DNA from: JANMDR01 sp031376425
GTDB taxonomy: Bacteria; Pseudomonadota; Gammaproteobacteria; Burkholderiales; Usitatibacteraceae
Direction: 5' to 3'
DNA length: 9,582 nt
NCBI GenBank assembly: GCA_031376425.1
Contig: JANMDR010000254.1
Coordinates: 1-9,582 of the forward strand
A program made the position numbers and the translations under genes. The notes below the pieces were generated by a model. The model ran no database searches, was not told the DNA's origin, and worked only from the letters and a program-made list of their open reading frames with translations. Shown piece by piece: positions 1 to 7,603 of the stretch; the first letter of the stretch is position 1; every line of letters starts with the position of its first letter.

Positions 1-18
1 GTTATCTGATAAAGAAGA

Positions 19-3000
19 TTATTTTACTATTGATGGGCTTGGATTAACGGGATCAGCACTAGATTTAGCCACCGTATTTTGCCGATCAATCTTTGCTGTG
101 ATAGGTTCAGCCCATGTGCCAGTTATACCATAGCGAACAGCTAACACATTATCAATTGGGTCCTGTAGCACTTTTTGCGTTACCAGTAATGCCGCACCGA
201 TTAAGGGATTTGCCAGTGCCAAGCCCGCTGCTAATGCAGCGACGCCACTCACTGCTGGGCGTACGGTCACGTTTAAGTTTTGTGTTTCATTGACTAGGTT
301 GACTTCGCCGACCATTTTTACCTTCGCCGCCGGGCCAGAAATTTCAAAGTTATCAGTGTTTATCACGCCACTATTTATTTTCATATCGCCATTGATAGAA
401 TCAAAGGCAAATCCTTCGCTAAACAAATCGCGAAAATCGAAACTAAACCGCCTCGGAATAGATTGCAAGCTCATTAGCCCTAATAGCTTTCCGGCACCCG
501 GTTCAAATTTGGAAATGCGCCCTGCTAACGCTTCCAGTTTAAATTCGCCGGAAAGCCGCGATGGCTCATACTGATATATATGCCCAGGCCATGATAATGT
601 GCCTTCAAGCACGCCATTGCCGCCCTTCACATCATCCGCATGGTTAAACTGCGCAAATAATGCATTCAGGTTTTTTACTTGCAGCTTGGTTTTAAGTGAC
701 GTGGTTGAGCCGTTAATACTATTGCTGCTATTGCTGCTATTGCTGTTACTACCGCTTTTGCCAACATCGCGCTGCCACACGCCACTGGTTTCTAAGGTGG
801 CATGTCCATTGCTAATATTCATTTTATCGATCAACCATGCACGCTCTTTTGGTGCGGCCACTAGTTCTAGTTTACCGAGCTCAAAGGTTTTCCAGACAAA
901 TTTTTCGGCCACAATATCTAACGCCGGAACGTCGTTCACCTCAGAAGCCACGCTTACAGCCGCTGGGGTTTTCGTCAGCGTCGGCGCAACGTCAGCCAAA
1001 ACAAAATTGCGTAATCGCGCTCGCACTAAGCCAGCTTCACCAAAGGCTTGCGGCCGCCAAGAAACATCACCAGAGATAGCGGCTGACTCTACTGTCGCAC
1101 GCCAATCAGAATCTACCCTGCGCCCTTTTAATTTTAGCGTTGTAAAATTGCGCCCAAAAGCGGTTAATACATCCGCTGTTAAATCAAAACCGGAAAAAAT
1201 AGATTCCTCCGGCTGCGTTGCGGTCGCGTTAGCGCTACTGGCTACCGTTGGGTACATATTGGCTATGGCCACACGCCAAGCGTCAAAATCAAGCAATGCC
1301 AGTTTGCCGTTAATGTAGATGCCACGCGGAATAGTAAGGACAGCTTTTGCACTACTAGTTATAGGCCCACCATTTAGATTAATGACACCACCATACAGGC
1401 CACTAGCATTAACATCGGCACCTTCCACTGCTCTAAATCTTGCCAAGGTAGCGGTAATCGGTGGTGTATCGGCTGCGCCTACCCCCCCGCCAGCCCCCCC
1501 CACCGTAATTTGAATGCGCTCTGAAGCAGAACCGGCGTCGTTTAACACAAGGTTTAACGCACGGGTTTCGGACTCGGCTTTTTGCATGGGCGCGGGTAAG
1601 CTTGATGACAGGCCAACCAAATTGGATTCAAAACCGACCTTCACGCCACCATTGGTGCCACCACCTGGGGTAATTTTTGTACTGAAGTTAATGGTGCCCT
1701 GCACTTGTGCAGGCAATTTATAAGGCAGCACTTCTTCTAGTTTTGCCACTGCCGCGCGGCCACTAATTTCGGTCACTACATTATTTTCCCCACCGCCAGA
1801 AATTTGCACTGTTAAAGGGTTATCAAATGCGGTAGCGGTAATATTTGATGCTTTAACCGATTTATTGGTAAAGGCAATCAAACCCGCAATATTGCTAATG
1901 CTTGGGTTTGCAGTAGTAGCGCCTAAAGCCACTGCCGAAGTGTTGCCCGCAAATGCACCGCCACCAAAGTAAGCGCGGCCTATGCCTTTTTCAATTAAGT
2001 AGTTACCATTTACGGTCAATTGCTCTGCTCTCAATTCACGGTCAAGAGGCACGCTCAACGCCAAGGTGAGCTTACCCGGTCCTTCAAGCGTTAAAAAATC
2101 GGTAAAGCTGCCGACATTTTTAATCATTGGGCTTTCGCGTAAAAAGCGCAAGGTGTCTTCTGCGCGCGCGTTTGCCGTGCCATTTATTTTGACACTAGCT
2201 GTGGGTGCCTTTAGATCTTCAATAGCGACAACAGCATTTTTAAATTCAGCATTAAAAATTTTCGCTTTATCTATTTTTAAACCCAACTTAGTATTGTGAT
2301 AATCAAAATCGGCATCAATAGCATCCACCTGCGGCCAGCCCTCTGCATATCGAAAGGTAGCGTTGCGCACTTTTAGTGCTAGCTTAAAATCACCGCCAAC
2401 ACCGTTGTGAAACGGAAACTCAAACAGTGCACCACGTATGGAAAAATCACCCCCCGCAATGGAGCCATTGCGCAACGCCCAACCAATATAATCGCGCGTA
2501 TCGGGAATGCTTATTGGTAAGTAATCGGCAACAGTGCGTAAATCAAGTTGCGTAAATTTGCCCTTAATATCCGCAGTGCCAGGTGCCTTATTAGGACTAT
2601 TAATAGTACTTGCTCGGCCGTTATCCAGTAAATAGCTACCGCTAAATTCCCCTGCTAAATCCGGATTACTAAGCGCGAATCGTGCAATATCTACTTTTAA
2701 TCCTATATCGGAAAAAGTCCATGCGGCGGCAGCATCTACAGTGTCAAAGGACAGCCGCTTTTTAAAACTTTCGGGAAGATCAAGTTCTAGTTTTGTAGAT
2801 GCGATAGTGATTTTTCCACCCTTCTCTGTCGCCTCAATAGCGCCGGAAAAGCCTTTTACCCCAGGCGTCTTACCATCCGCATTCAAACCAAACTGCTTTA
2901 CCTCGCTGGTGATTGAGTATTGCTTTAGCGCATCCAGATAACCAGACCAACTAAATTTAGTTTTATTAACCAAACCCTGAGGCGCATAGCGTTTAACTGA

Positions 3001-4209
3001 ATCGCGCACTGTAGCGCCAACTGGAAAATAACTAAGTAATGAGGTAACTACTTTTATATCAATCGCGTTAGCAGTAAATTCCCCCCCTGCTGTTTTCGGG
3101 TCATCTTGGCGCAATATAGAAACTGAAAAATCAGCCGGTGTAGTTGCGATAACTTCTTTGGTTTGAAAGGTAAGATTACGACTACCAAATTTAAAGCCAC
3201 CTTCAACCGCATCATAATCAATTCGCCCAGCGAGCTTGGCGATTTGCAGCGGTGCGAGACCATCACCCATTTGTACGCTGGTATCGCCGATATTAACGTC
3301 CGCGCTAATACGCGCAATCGGATTGCCGCGCTGTCGCGCCAAGGGTGATTCGGTATCAATATCAATCCACGAACGTAAATTACCGCGCCCAGATTTTAGT
3401 TGATCAGGAAGGGACACAAATTGCTTTACTTCGTCTAAATTAATATCGCCAAGTTGGGCAAATACTTTGCCTTGGATTAACCATCCGTTATCTTTATTAT
3501 TGGCAATAACTTTAGCATTAGCACTTCCTTGGCTGCTCACTTTAGGGGGCACGATTTGCAATTCAGCGCGCGCATCAAATAGGCTGGCGAGTGGCGCAGG
3601 TGGTTTGGCGGAGAACGCAAAGCGGTGTTTGCCCGCTGTTTTTTCAATTTTTAAATTTACATCTGTGAACGTGGCGGTTTTATCGAGCAATAGATCATTC
3701 CACGTTAGGCTGGCATTACGAATTTCTGCGCCAGGCTGGTCGAGCAAAAACTCGACTAATCGTTCATCACCTGTTTCTGCTGACGGCTGATTAATGGCTT
3801 TTCCAGCAAAATAAATAAGACCATCCTTGGTGCGCGTGAGTGTTAGTTTGGGCGAGTACACCTGCACATTAGAAAATCGGGGCTGCCCCATTGCCAAGCT
3901 CCACCAAGACAAGCCTGCGTGCAAGGTAGGTACACTTAAAGACTCGCGACTCAGTATCGCCGTCGCTGAAAGTTCCGTATTTTCATTTAATAACTTTGTG
4001 GAAGCTGCTGGCGCAAAAACCACATTTTCTAGCGAAATAGTTGGGCGAAAGCCATGCCATTCACCCTTTAATTTATCCGCACTCACTTTCATGCTGGTTG
4101 CAGCACTCAAGCGTGCCAAAATATCGCTTTGATAGCGCTCTATATTCGGCATGACAATAAAGCGGGCGGAAGCGACGACGACACATAACAATAATGCCGC
4201 GCCTATCAA
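19..4209 (-). CDS. yhdP: YhdP family AsmA-like inner-membrane protein (DUF3971 / AsmA-like C-terminal region)
   Basis: Very large single-anchor envelope protein of about 1396 residues; E. coli YhdP is about 1266. In E. coli, YhdP is one of three AsmA-like proteins (with TamB and YdbH) implicated in moving phospholipid from the inner to the outer membrane across the periplasm. Visible features: a hydrophobic segment at residues 1-20 (IGAALLLCVVVASARFIV), then a very long, beta-rich, repetitive body typical of the AsmA/Vps13-like groove. The C-terminal part contains NPLIGAALLVTQKVLQDPID followed by a YGITGTW element, which closely resembles the end of YhdP family members. The stop is TAA at 19-21. 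The start used here is TTG, with no recognisable Shine-Dalgarno sequence, and the frame stays open upstream to 4293, so the true N-terminus is probably longer (see separate entry). Internal oddities are a Ser/Asn repeat near residue 1155 and two G-tracts near residues 903-910. It is divergent from glnE. Family assignment is confident; the start is not. Confidence 0.92.
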   Translation of the reverse strand: MIGAALLLCVVVASARFIVMPNIERYQSDILARLSAATSMKVSADKLKGEWHGFRPTISLENVVFAPAASTKLLNENTELSATAILSRESLSVPTLHAGLSWWSLAMGQPRFSNVQVYSPKLTLTRTKDGLIYFAGKAINQPSAETGDERLVEFLLDQPGAEIRNASLTWNDLLLDKTATFTDVNLKIEKTAGKHRFAFSAKPPAPLASLFDARAELQIVPPKVSSQGSANAKVIANNKDNGWLIQGKVFAQLGDINLDEVKQFVSLPDQLKSGRGNLRSWIDIDTESPLARQRGNPIARISADVNIGDTSVQMGDGLAPLQIAKLAGRIDYDAVEGGFKFGSRNLTFQTKEVIATTPADFSVSILRQDDPKTAGGEFTANAIDIKVVTSLLSYFPVGATVRDSVKRYAPQGLVNKTKFSWSGYLDALKQYSITSEVKQFGLNADGKTPGVKGFSGAIEATEKGGKITIASTKLELDLPESFKKRLSFDTVDAAAAWTFSDIGLKVDIARFALSNPDLAGEFSGSYLLDNGRASTINSPNKAPGTADIKGKFTQLDLRTVADYLPISIPDTRDYIGWALRNGSIAGGDFSIRGALFEFPFHNGVGGDFKLALKVRNATFRYAEGWPQVDAIDADFDYHNTKLGLKIDKAKIFNAEFKNAVVAIEDLKAPTASVKINGTANARAEDTLRFLRESPMIKNVGSFTDFLTLEGPGKLTLALSVPLDRELRAEQLTVNGNYLIEKGIGRAYFGGGAFAGNTSAVALGATTANPSISNIAGLIAFTNKSVKASNITATAFDNPLTVQISGGGENNVVTEISGRAAVAKLEEVLPYKLPAQVQGTINFSTKITPGGGTNGGVKVGFESNLVGLSSSLPAPMQKAESETRALNLVLNDAGSASERIQITVGGAGGGVGAADTPPITATLARFRAVEGADVNASGLYGGVINLNGGPITSSAKAVLTIPRGIYINGKLALLDFDAWRVAIANMYPTVASSANATATQPEESIFSGFDLTADVLTAFGRNFTTLKLKGRRVDSDWRATVESAAISGDVSWRPQAFGEAGLVRARLRNFVLADVAPTLTKTPAAVSVASEVNDVPALDIVAEKFVWKTFELGKLELVAAPKERAWLIDKMNISNGHATLETSGVWQRDVGKSGSNSNSSNSSNSINGSTTSLKTKLQVKNLNALFAQFNHADDVKGGNGVLEGTLSWPGHIYQYEPSRLSGEFKLEALAGRISKFEPGAGKLLGLMSLQSIPRRFSFDFRDLFSEGFAFDSINGDMKINSGVINTDNFEISGPAAKVKMVGEVNLVNETQNLNVTVRPAVSGVAALAAGLALANPLIGAALLVTQKVLQDPIDNVLAVRYGITGTWAEPITAKIDRQNTVAKSSADPVNPSPSIVK
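721..747 (-). repeat. Three-copy 9-base tandem repeat in yhdP (Asn-Ser-Ser)
   Basis: The plus strand shows ATTGCTGCT twice, then ATTGCTGTT with one mismatch. On the coding (minus) strand this gives a low-complexity Ser/Asn run, part of GSNSNSSNSSNSING near residue 1155 of YhdP. Because the unit is a multiple of three, copy-number change would lengthen or shorten a flexible linker without shifting the frame. It probably sits in a surface loop of the C-terminal AsmA-like region. Confidence 0.8.
1482..1501 (-). repeat. Paired homopolymer G-tracts (G8 and G7 on the coding strand) in yhdP
   Basis: The plus strand has C7 at 1482-1488 and C8 at 1494-1501, separated by GCCAG. On the yhdP coding strand they encode VGGAGGGVGAA near residues 903-913, a glycine-rich loop. 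The reading frame is intact through both tracts as given. Runs of this length can slip during replication or be miscalled in sequencing; a one-base change would shift the frame and remove about the last third of the protein. Confidence 0.75.
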
Positions 4210-4293
4210 GCACCAATAGGTGATGCCGTTGATGGCGCGTCGACAGAATCTGAAAAAATTAAAGGGTTTGATAGGCCAGCCTGCTTTGCTATA
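4210..4293 (-). other. In-frame 5' extension of yhdP without a standard start codon
   Basis: Reading the minus strand from just after an in-frame TAA (4294-4296), the yhdP frame is open for 28 codons before the TTG at 4209. The translation ends with KPFNFFRFCRRAINGITYWC and runs directly into the membrane segment. The cluster of Lys/Arg before the hydrophobic helix is what the positive-inside rule predicts for an N-in anchor, so this stretch looks translated. It contains no in-frame ATG, GTG, TTG or CTG. The only near-cognate candidates are ATC codons; the one at 4270-4272 follows a weak purine motif (AGG, seven bases upstream). Possible explanations are a non-canonical ATC start, a sequencing or assembly error that removed an ATG, or a genuine TTG start at 4209 with the extension being chance. 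Confidence 0.5.
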
Positions 4294-4300
4294 TTAATTA

Positions 4301-4315
4301 GTCTTCAGCGAAGAC
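4301..4315. repeat. Perfect short inverted repeat in the yhdP-glnE divergent region
   Basis: GTCTTC, a three-base AGC centre, then GAAGAC: a perfect six-base-arm dyad just upstream of the yhdP reading frame. It could be a small operator or a transcript hairpin, but its length is compatible with chance. Confidence 0.4.
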
Positions 4316-4336
4316 CGGTTTGGTATGCTACATTTT

Positions 4337-4349
4337 ACCGAGGTTCGGT
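4337..4349. repeat. Second short inverted repeat in the divergent region
   Basis: ACCGA, GGT, TCGGT: perfect five-base arms around a three-base centre, 21 bases after the first dyad. It has no T-tract, so it is not a terminator. It is listed because two compact dyads occur in the same 226-base divergent region; a regulatory role is only a possibility. Confidence 0.3.
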
Positions 4350-4362
4350 GTGTAGAAACGTG

Positions 4363-4390
4363 TTGGTAGCGCAGAAACTTAAGGTATTTT
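4363..4390 (+). promoter_or_regulatory. Weak candidate sigma-70 promoter for glnE
   Basis: TTGGTA (4363-4368) and TATTTT (4385-4390) are separated by 16 bases. Each matches the consensus hexamer at four of six positions. It would start transcription roughly 40 bases before the glnE ATG. The rest of 4210-4435 shows no better pair, no tRNA and no recognisable riboswitch. The match is weak enough to be chance. Confidence 0.25.
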
Positions 4391-4435
4391 CAGTGTGTTG
4401 TTTGTTCTCAAATTATTAACGCATGAGACTATAAA

Positions 4436-7240
4436 ATGTATGACTCGTATTTACAGAAAATGTTTCAAGCGTCGCCCTTTGCGCAGCGATTATGCGCATC
4501 CGACCTCCAATTAAATGATTTTCTGCAAAACCGTGGCGCGGAGCCGCTTGATCGCGCGGCAATCGTTTCACTTTGCACCCCAATTGCACTAGAAACTACG
4601 TTTGCAGCTCTGCGCCAAGCGCGGCGGCGGTTAATTGTTCATTTAATTTATCGTGATATTAACGGCTTGGCGGACTTAGACGAAGTATTAAGGGTAATTT
4701 CTGAATTTGCCGAGGTTACGGTAAACGTAGCGCTCAATGCCGCGCAAGTTGAGTTAACACTGCAATATGGTTCACCAATTGGTAGCTTCAGCAAGCAGCC
4801 TCAGCATTTATTGGTGGTAGGCATGGGTAAATTAGGTGGCCGCGAGCTCAATGTGTCTTCGGATATTGATCTTATTTTTGCGTATGCAGAAGACGGTGAA
4901 ACACTTTGTACTGACGCAACGCAGCGTAGCATCAGCAATCATGAGTTTTTCGCACGTGTGGGTAAGCGCATTATTGCAATTTTAGATCAAGTCGATCAAC
5001 TCGGTTTTGTGTTTCGTGTAGATATGCGGCTACGGCCATTTGGCGATAGTGGCCCATTGATTTCGAGCTTTGCCGCACTTAGCGATTACTTCATTAAGCA
5101 AGCGCGTCCGTGGGAACGCTATGCATGGCTAAAGGGTCGTGTGCTTAATGCGCTTGATTCTGACGGTATTACCGCGCAGAAAAAAGCGCTCATGGAAATC
5201 GTCCATCCCTTCGTATTTAGGCGTTATCACGATTATGGTGCCATCGCTGAGATGCGCGATTTACATGGGCAAATTAGATTGGAAGCCACCAAGCGTAATC
5301 GTTTGGACGATGTGAAAGTGGGGCCTGGCGGCATTCGCGAAATTGAGTTCATTGCCCAGCTGTTTCAACTCATTCGCGGCGGCCGTGAGTATGCGCTGCA
5401 AACGCGCTCCACCCGCAAAGCGCTCGATGTGATTGCGCAAAATCAATTACTTCGCGCTGGTGCGGTAGCGCAATTGCAAACCGCCTACGCATTTCTGCGG
5501 AATGTGGAGCACCGTCTGCAGTATCGGCATGATCAGCAAACGCAAATGTTGCCCACTGCTGATGGTGAGCGCTCAGGCATCGCCGTGAGCATGGGGTTTG
5601 CCGATTGGCCTAGTTTTCTTGAAGCCTTGAACGTACACCGCAACGTGGTGAGCCAAGCCTTTGAAACCGTTTTTAATGCACCAGATGCAAGCAGCCATGA
5701 AAATCCAAATGTGGCAGACGGCAATAAAATCAATAGTACGGCTACTAATGCCGCGAAAATGCCTGATTCTATTGCTTCTTGGAGCAGCACTTTGGCCAGT
5801 ATGGGCTATGCGCCTGACGCACAAACCACGCTGGCAACCCTTCTCGTGCGCTGGCTGCATGGTGCACGACAACGCAATGCAAGTGAAAAAAATCGCATAC
5901 GTCTAAATACACTGGCCTACGCTTGTCTAAATGCGGCGATTGAAAATTCTCCATTTGAGCCAAGCAACGCTGCCTGCCGCAGCATTGCTATTTTAGAAGC
6001 GATTGATCGGCGCGAAACCTATTTAGCCATGCTTACGCAATATCCAAGTGCAGTTAAGCGTTTGGTGCGGGTGTGCTCGCAAAGCAGTTGGGCAGCGGAG
6101 CAAATTAGGCGGCATCCGATTTTGCTAGACGAACTAGTAGGTGCGCAAAAAACAACCGCTGCTGCCTTGGTATTTCCAGCACTACGCGCTGAATGTGACG
6201 CCCAACTACTTGATGTAGAGCGGCAATATGATCTGCTCCGTACCTTTAAGCACGCGCAAACCCTGCGCTTAAACATCGCCGATATTGAAGGGAAATTAGG
6301 GGTGATGGAGTTATCAGACGCGCTTTCTGATCTGGCTGATGGCCTGTTAGATACCACTTTGGTATTGGCGCAACGACAAATTAACGCAGCTTCAGACCTT
6401 GGCAGCCTCGATCGGCAACCACCAAATTGGCAACCTCCAAAAGGCTTTGCCATCATCGGCTACGGCAAACTTGGTAGTAAAGAACTAGGTTATGCCTCAG
6501 ATTTAGACCTAGTATTTTTGTATGATGATAGCGTGACTGATACCGAGCATTCGCAATCGCAGGCAGGTTATTTTGCCCGCTATGGCCAGCGCGTAAATGG
6601 CTGGTTAAACACCCTCACTTCTGGCGGCATATTGTATGAAACTGATTTGCGCTTGCGGCCAGATGGCAATGCTGGGGTATTAGTTTCCAGTTTAACGGCC
6701 TATGAAGATTATCAACAAACGCGGGCATGGACGTGGGAACATCAGGCGCTAACGCGGGCGCGCTGGTGTGCAGGTGATCCGCTATTGAAAGCCCGCTTTG
6801 ATCAGATTCGCAATGAGGTATTGCAAAAATCGCGCGATGTACCGGCGCTAAAAATTGAAATTGCGCAGATGCGGCAAAAAATGCATGCCGAGATTAAACC
6901 GCCAAAAGATCGAAATGGCATAAAAGTTTTTGATCTAAAACATATACATGGTGGCGTGGTAGATATTGAGTTTATGGTGCAATTTATTGTGTTGGCTTAT
7001 AGCCATCAACATGCGGAGCTCACCGAAAATAAAGGCAACACCGCCCTACTCTTTCGCGCGGCGGCCTTAGGTATTTTGGCCGAGGAAGATGCGGCTATTT
7101 TAGCCAAGGCGTATTTAAGCTATCGCGCAAACATTCATGTGGCACGCAATAATAATGAAAGCCAAACGCTAATTACCGCCGATGAGTTAAGTGCCGAACG
7201 CTTAAGCGTTATGCGCGTGTGGAATACCGTTTTAGCTTAG
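4436..7240 (+). CDS. glnE: Bifunctional glutamine synthetase adenylyltransferase / deadenylase
   Basis: Cytosolic enzyme that switches glutamine synthetase off by AMP transfer to a tyrosine and on again by phosphorolytic removal of AMP, responding to glutamine and the PII protein. The 934-residue product is close to the roughly 946 of E. coli GlnE. Both nucleotidyltransferase domains show their signature. The N-terminal deadenylylase site has GMGKLGGRELN from residue 129 and the metal-binding pair D143/D145 (SSDIDLIF). The C-terminal adenylylase site has GYGKLGSKELG from residue 675 with D689/D691 (SDLDLVF). Each is followed by the expected D-x-R-L-R-P-x-G-x-x-G element. A hydrophilic Asn/Ala-rich linker at about residues 414-445 looks like a lineage-specific insertion. 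The ATG at 4436 is the first start after an in-frame TGA at 4424; its Shine-Dalgarno sequence is weak (GAG only). The N-terminus is some 30-40 residues shorter before the first motif than in E. coli. It is divergent from yhdP and convergent with the glutaredoxin gene. Confidence 0.97.
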   Translation: MYDSYLQKMFQASPFAQRLCASDLQLNDFLQNRGAEPLDRAAIVSLCTPIALETTFAALRQARRRLIVHLIYRDINGLADLDEVLRVISEFAEVTVNVALNAAQVELTLQYGSPIGSFSKQPQHLLVVGMGKLGGRELNVSSDIDLIFAYAEDGETLCTDATQRSISNHEFFARVGKRIIAILDQVDQLGFVFRVDMRLRPFGDSGPLISSFAALSDYFIKQARPWERYAWLKGRVLNALDSDGITAQKKALMEIVHPFVFRRYHDYGAIAEMRDLHGQIRLEATKRNRLDDVKVGPGGIREIEFIAQLFQLIRGGREYALQTRSTRKALDVIAQNQLLRAGAVAQLQTAYAFLRNVEHRLQYRHDQQTQMLPTADGERSGIAVSMGFADWPSFLEALNVHRNVVSQAFETVFNAPDASSHENPNVADGNKINSTATNAAKMPDSIASWSSTLASMGYAPDAQTTLATLLVRWLHGARQRNASEKNRIRLNTLAYACLNAAIENSPFEPSNAACRSIAILEAIDRRETYLAMLTQYPSAVKRLVRVCSQSSWAAEQIRRHPILLDELVGAQKTTAAALVFPALRAECDAQLLDVERQYDLLRTFKHAQTLRLNIADIEGKLGVMELSDALSDLADGLLDTTLVLAQRQINAASDLGSLDRQPPNWQPPKGFAIIGYGKLGSKELGYASDLDLVFLYDDSVTDTEHSQSQAGYFARYGQRVNGWLNTLTSGGILYETDLRLRPDGNAGVLVSSLTAYEDYQQTRAWTWEHQALTRARWCAGDPLLKARFDQIRNEVLQKSRDVPALKIEIAQMRQKMHAEIKPPKDRNGIKVFDLKHIHGGVVDIEFMVQFIVLAYSHQHAELTENKGNTALLFRAAALGILAEEDAAILAKAYLSYRANIHVARNNNESQTLITADELSAERLSVMRVWNTVLA

Positions 7241-7245
7241 GTGAC

Positions 7246-7503
7246 TTAGCGATTAAGTGCAGCTGTCATTTTTTCAGCATCAAAGTGATAGTGACAAACC
7301 TCTACATCATCGAGCAAAAGTACAGGTACTTTATCGCCCCACAGCGCTTCCAAATCAGGGAACTCGTCCACATCTACAACTTGAAGCTTGCCAATTTCAA
7401 AGCTTCTTACAGTATCACCCTGTAGTGCCTTCCAGTTCAAAAACGCGGTCTGCATTTCATCACACAGATGGCAATAGCTTCGTGATAATAAGGTGAGTTT
7501 CAT
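7246..7503 (-). CDS. Glutaredoxin-family (DUF836-like) small thioredoxin-fold protein
   Basis: An 85-residue protein beginning MKLTLLSRSYCHLCDEM, with a redox CxxC motif at C11/C14 (CHLC) after the first beta strand. The thioredoxin-fold cis-proline is visible as KVPVLLL (P60), and the intervening VVDVDEFPDL segment fits the third-strand region. Members of this family are presumed thiol-disulfide oxidoreductases; their substrates are mostly unknown. No signal peptide is seen, so it should act in the cytoplasm. The ATG at 7503 is preceded by AGG ten bases upstream, a somewhat long spacing. It lies downstream of degP on the same strand but beyond a strong terminator. In betaproteobacteria I recall a similar small gene between mucD/degP and lepA; here lepA is absent and glnE follows, convergently, with only five bases between the stop codons. 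An additional cysteine at position 70 is not part of the motif. Confidence 0.88.
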   Translation of the reverse strand: MKLTLLSRSYCHLCDEMQTAFLNWKALQGDTVRSFEIGKLQVVDVDEFPDLEALWGDKVPVLLLDDVEVCHYHFDAEKMTAALNR

Positions 7504-7530
7504 CGCGCTGTTACCTAAAATATTGCCTCA

Positions 7531-7575
7531 AATTAAAACGCCGCGCCGCTCTTAAATAAAAAGCGGCACGGCGTT
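7531..7575 (-). terminator. Rho-independent terminator after degP
   Basis: Two 14-base arms (7537-7550 and 7562-7575) are complementary with one mismatch and very GC-rich, around an 11-base AT-rich loop. Read on the minus strand, the hairpin follows the degP stop by about 28 bases and runs straight into TTTTAATTTG. The opposite strand has no comparable T-tract, so it works for the minus strand. It should end most degP transcripts before the glutaredoxin gene. Confidence 0.88.
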
Positions 7576-7603
7576 AATGCTAATTGCTTACAGCAAGCTT
7601 AGT

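Noticed and set aside
599..1318. 239-codon plus-strand open frame opposite yhdP
   Set aside because: It has a low-complexity Leu/Ser-rich translation created by reading the yhdP Ser/Asn repeat backwards. It shows no recognisable domain and lies wholly inside a confidently assigned gene.
3054..3365. 103-codon minus-strand frame overlapping yhdP in another register
   Set aside because: It has no recognisable motif, and yhdP continues uninterrupted through the region, so it is not evidence of a frameshift.
4430..4435. TATAAA as a -10 box for glnE
   Set aside because: It abuts the ATG, so transcription would begin inside the gene, and there is no suitable -35 element 16-18 bases upstream.
6019..6456. 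145-codon minus-strand open frame opposite glnE
   Set aside because: Ser/Arg/Cys-rich translation typical of an antisense shadow; glnE is intact and conserved across the same span.
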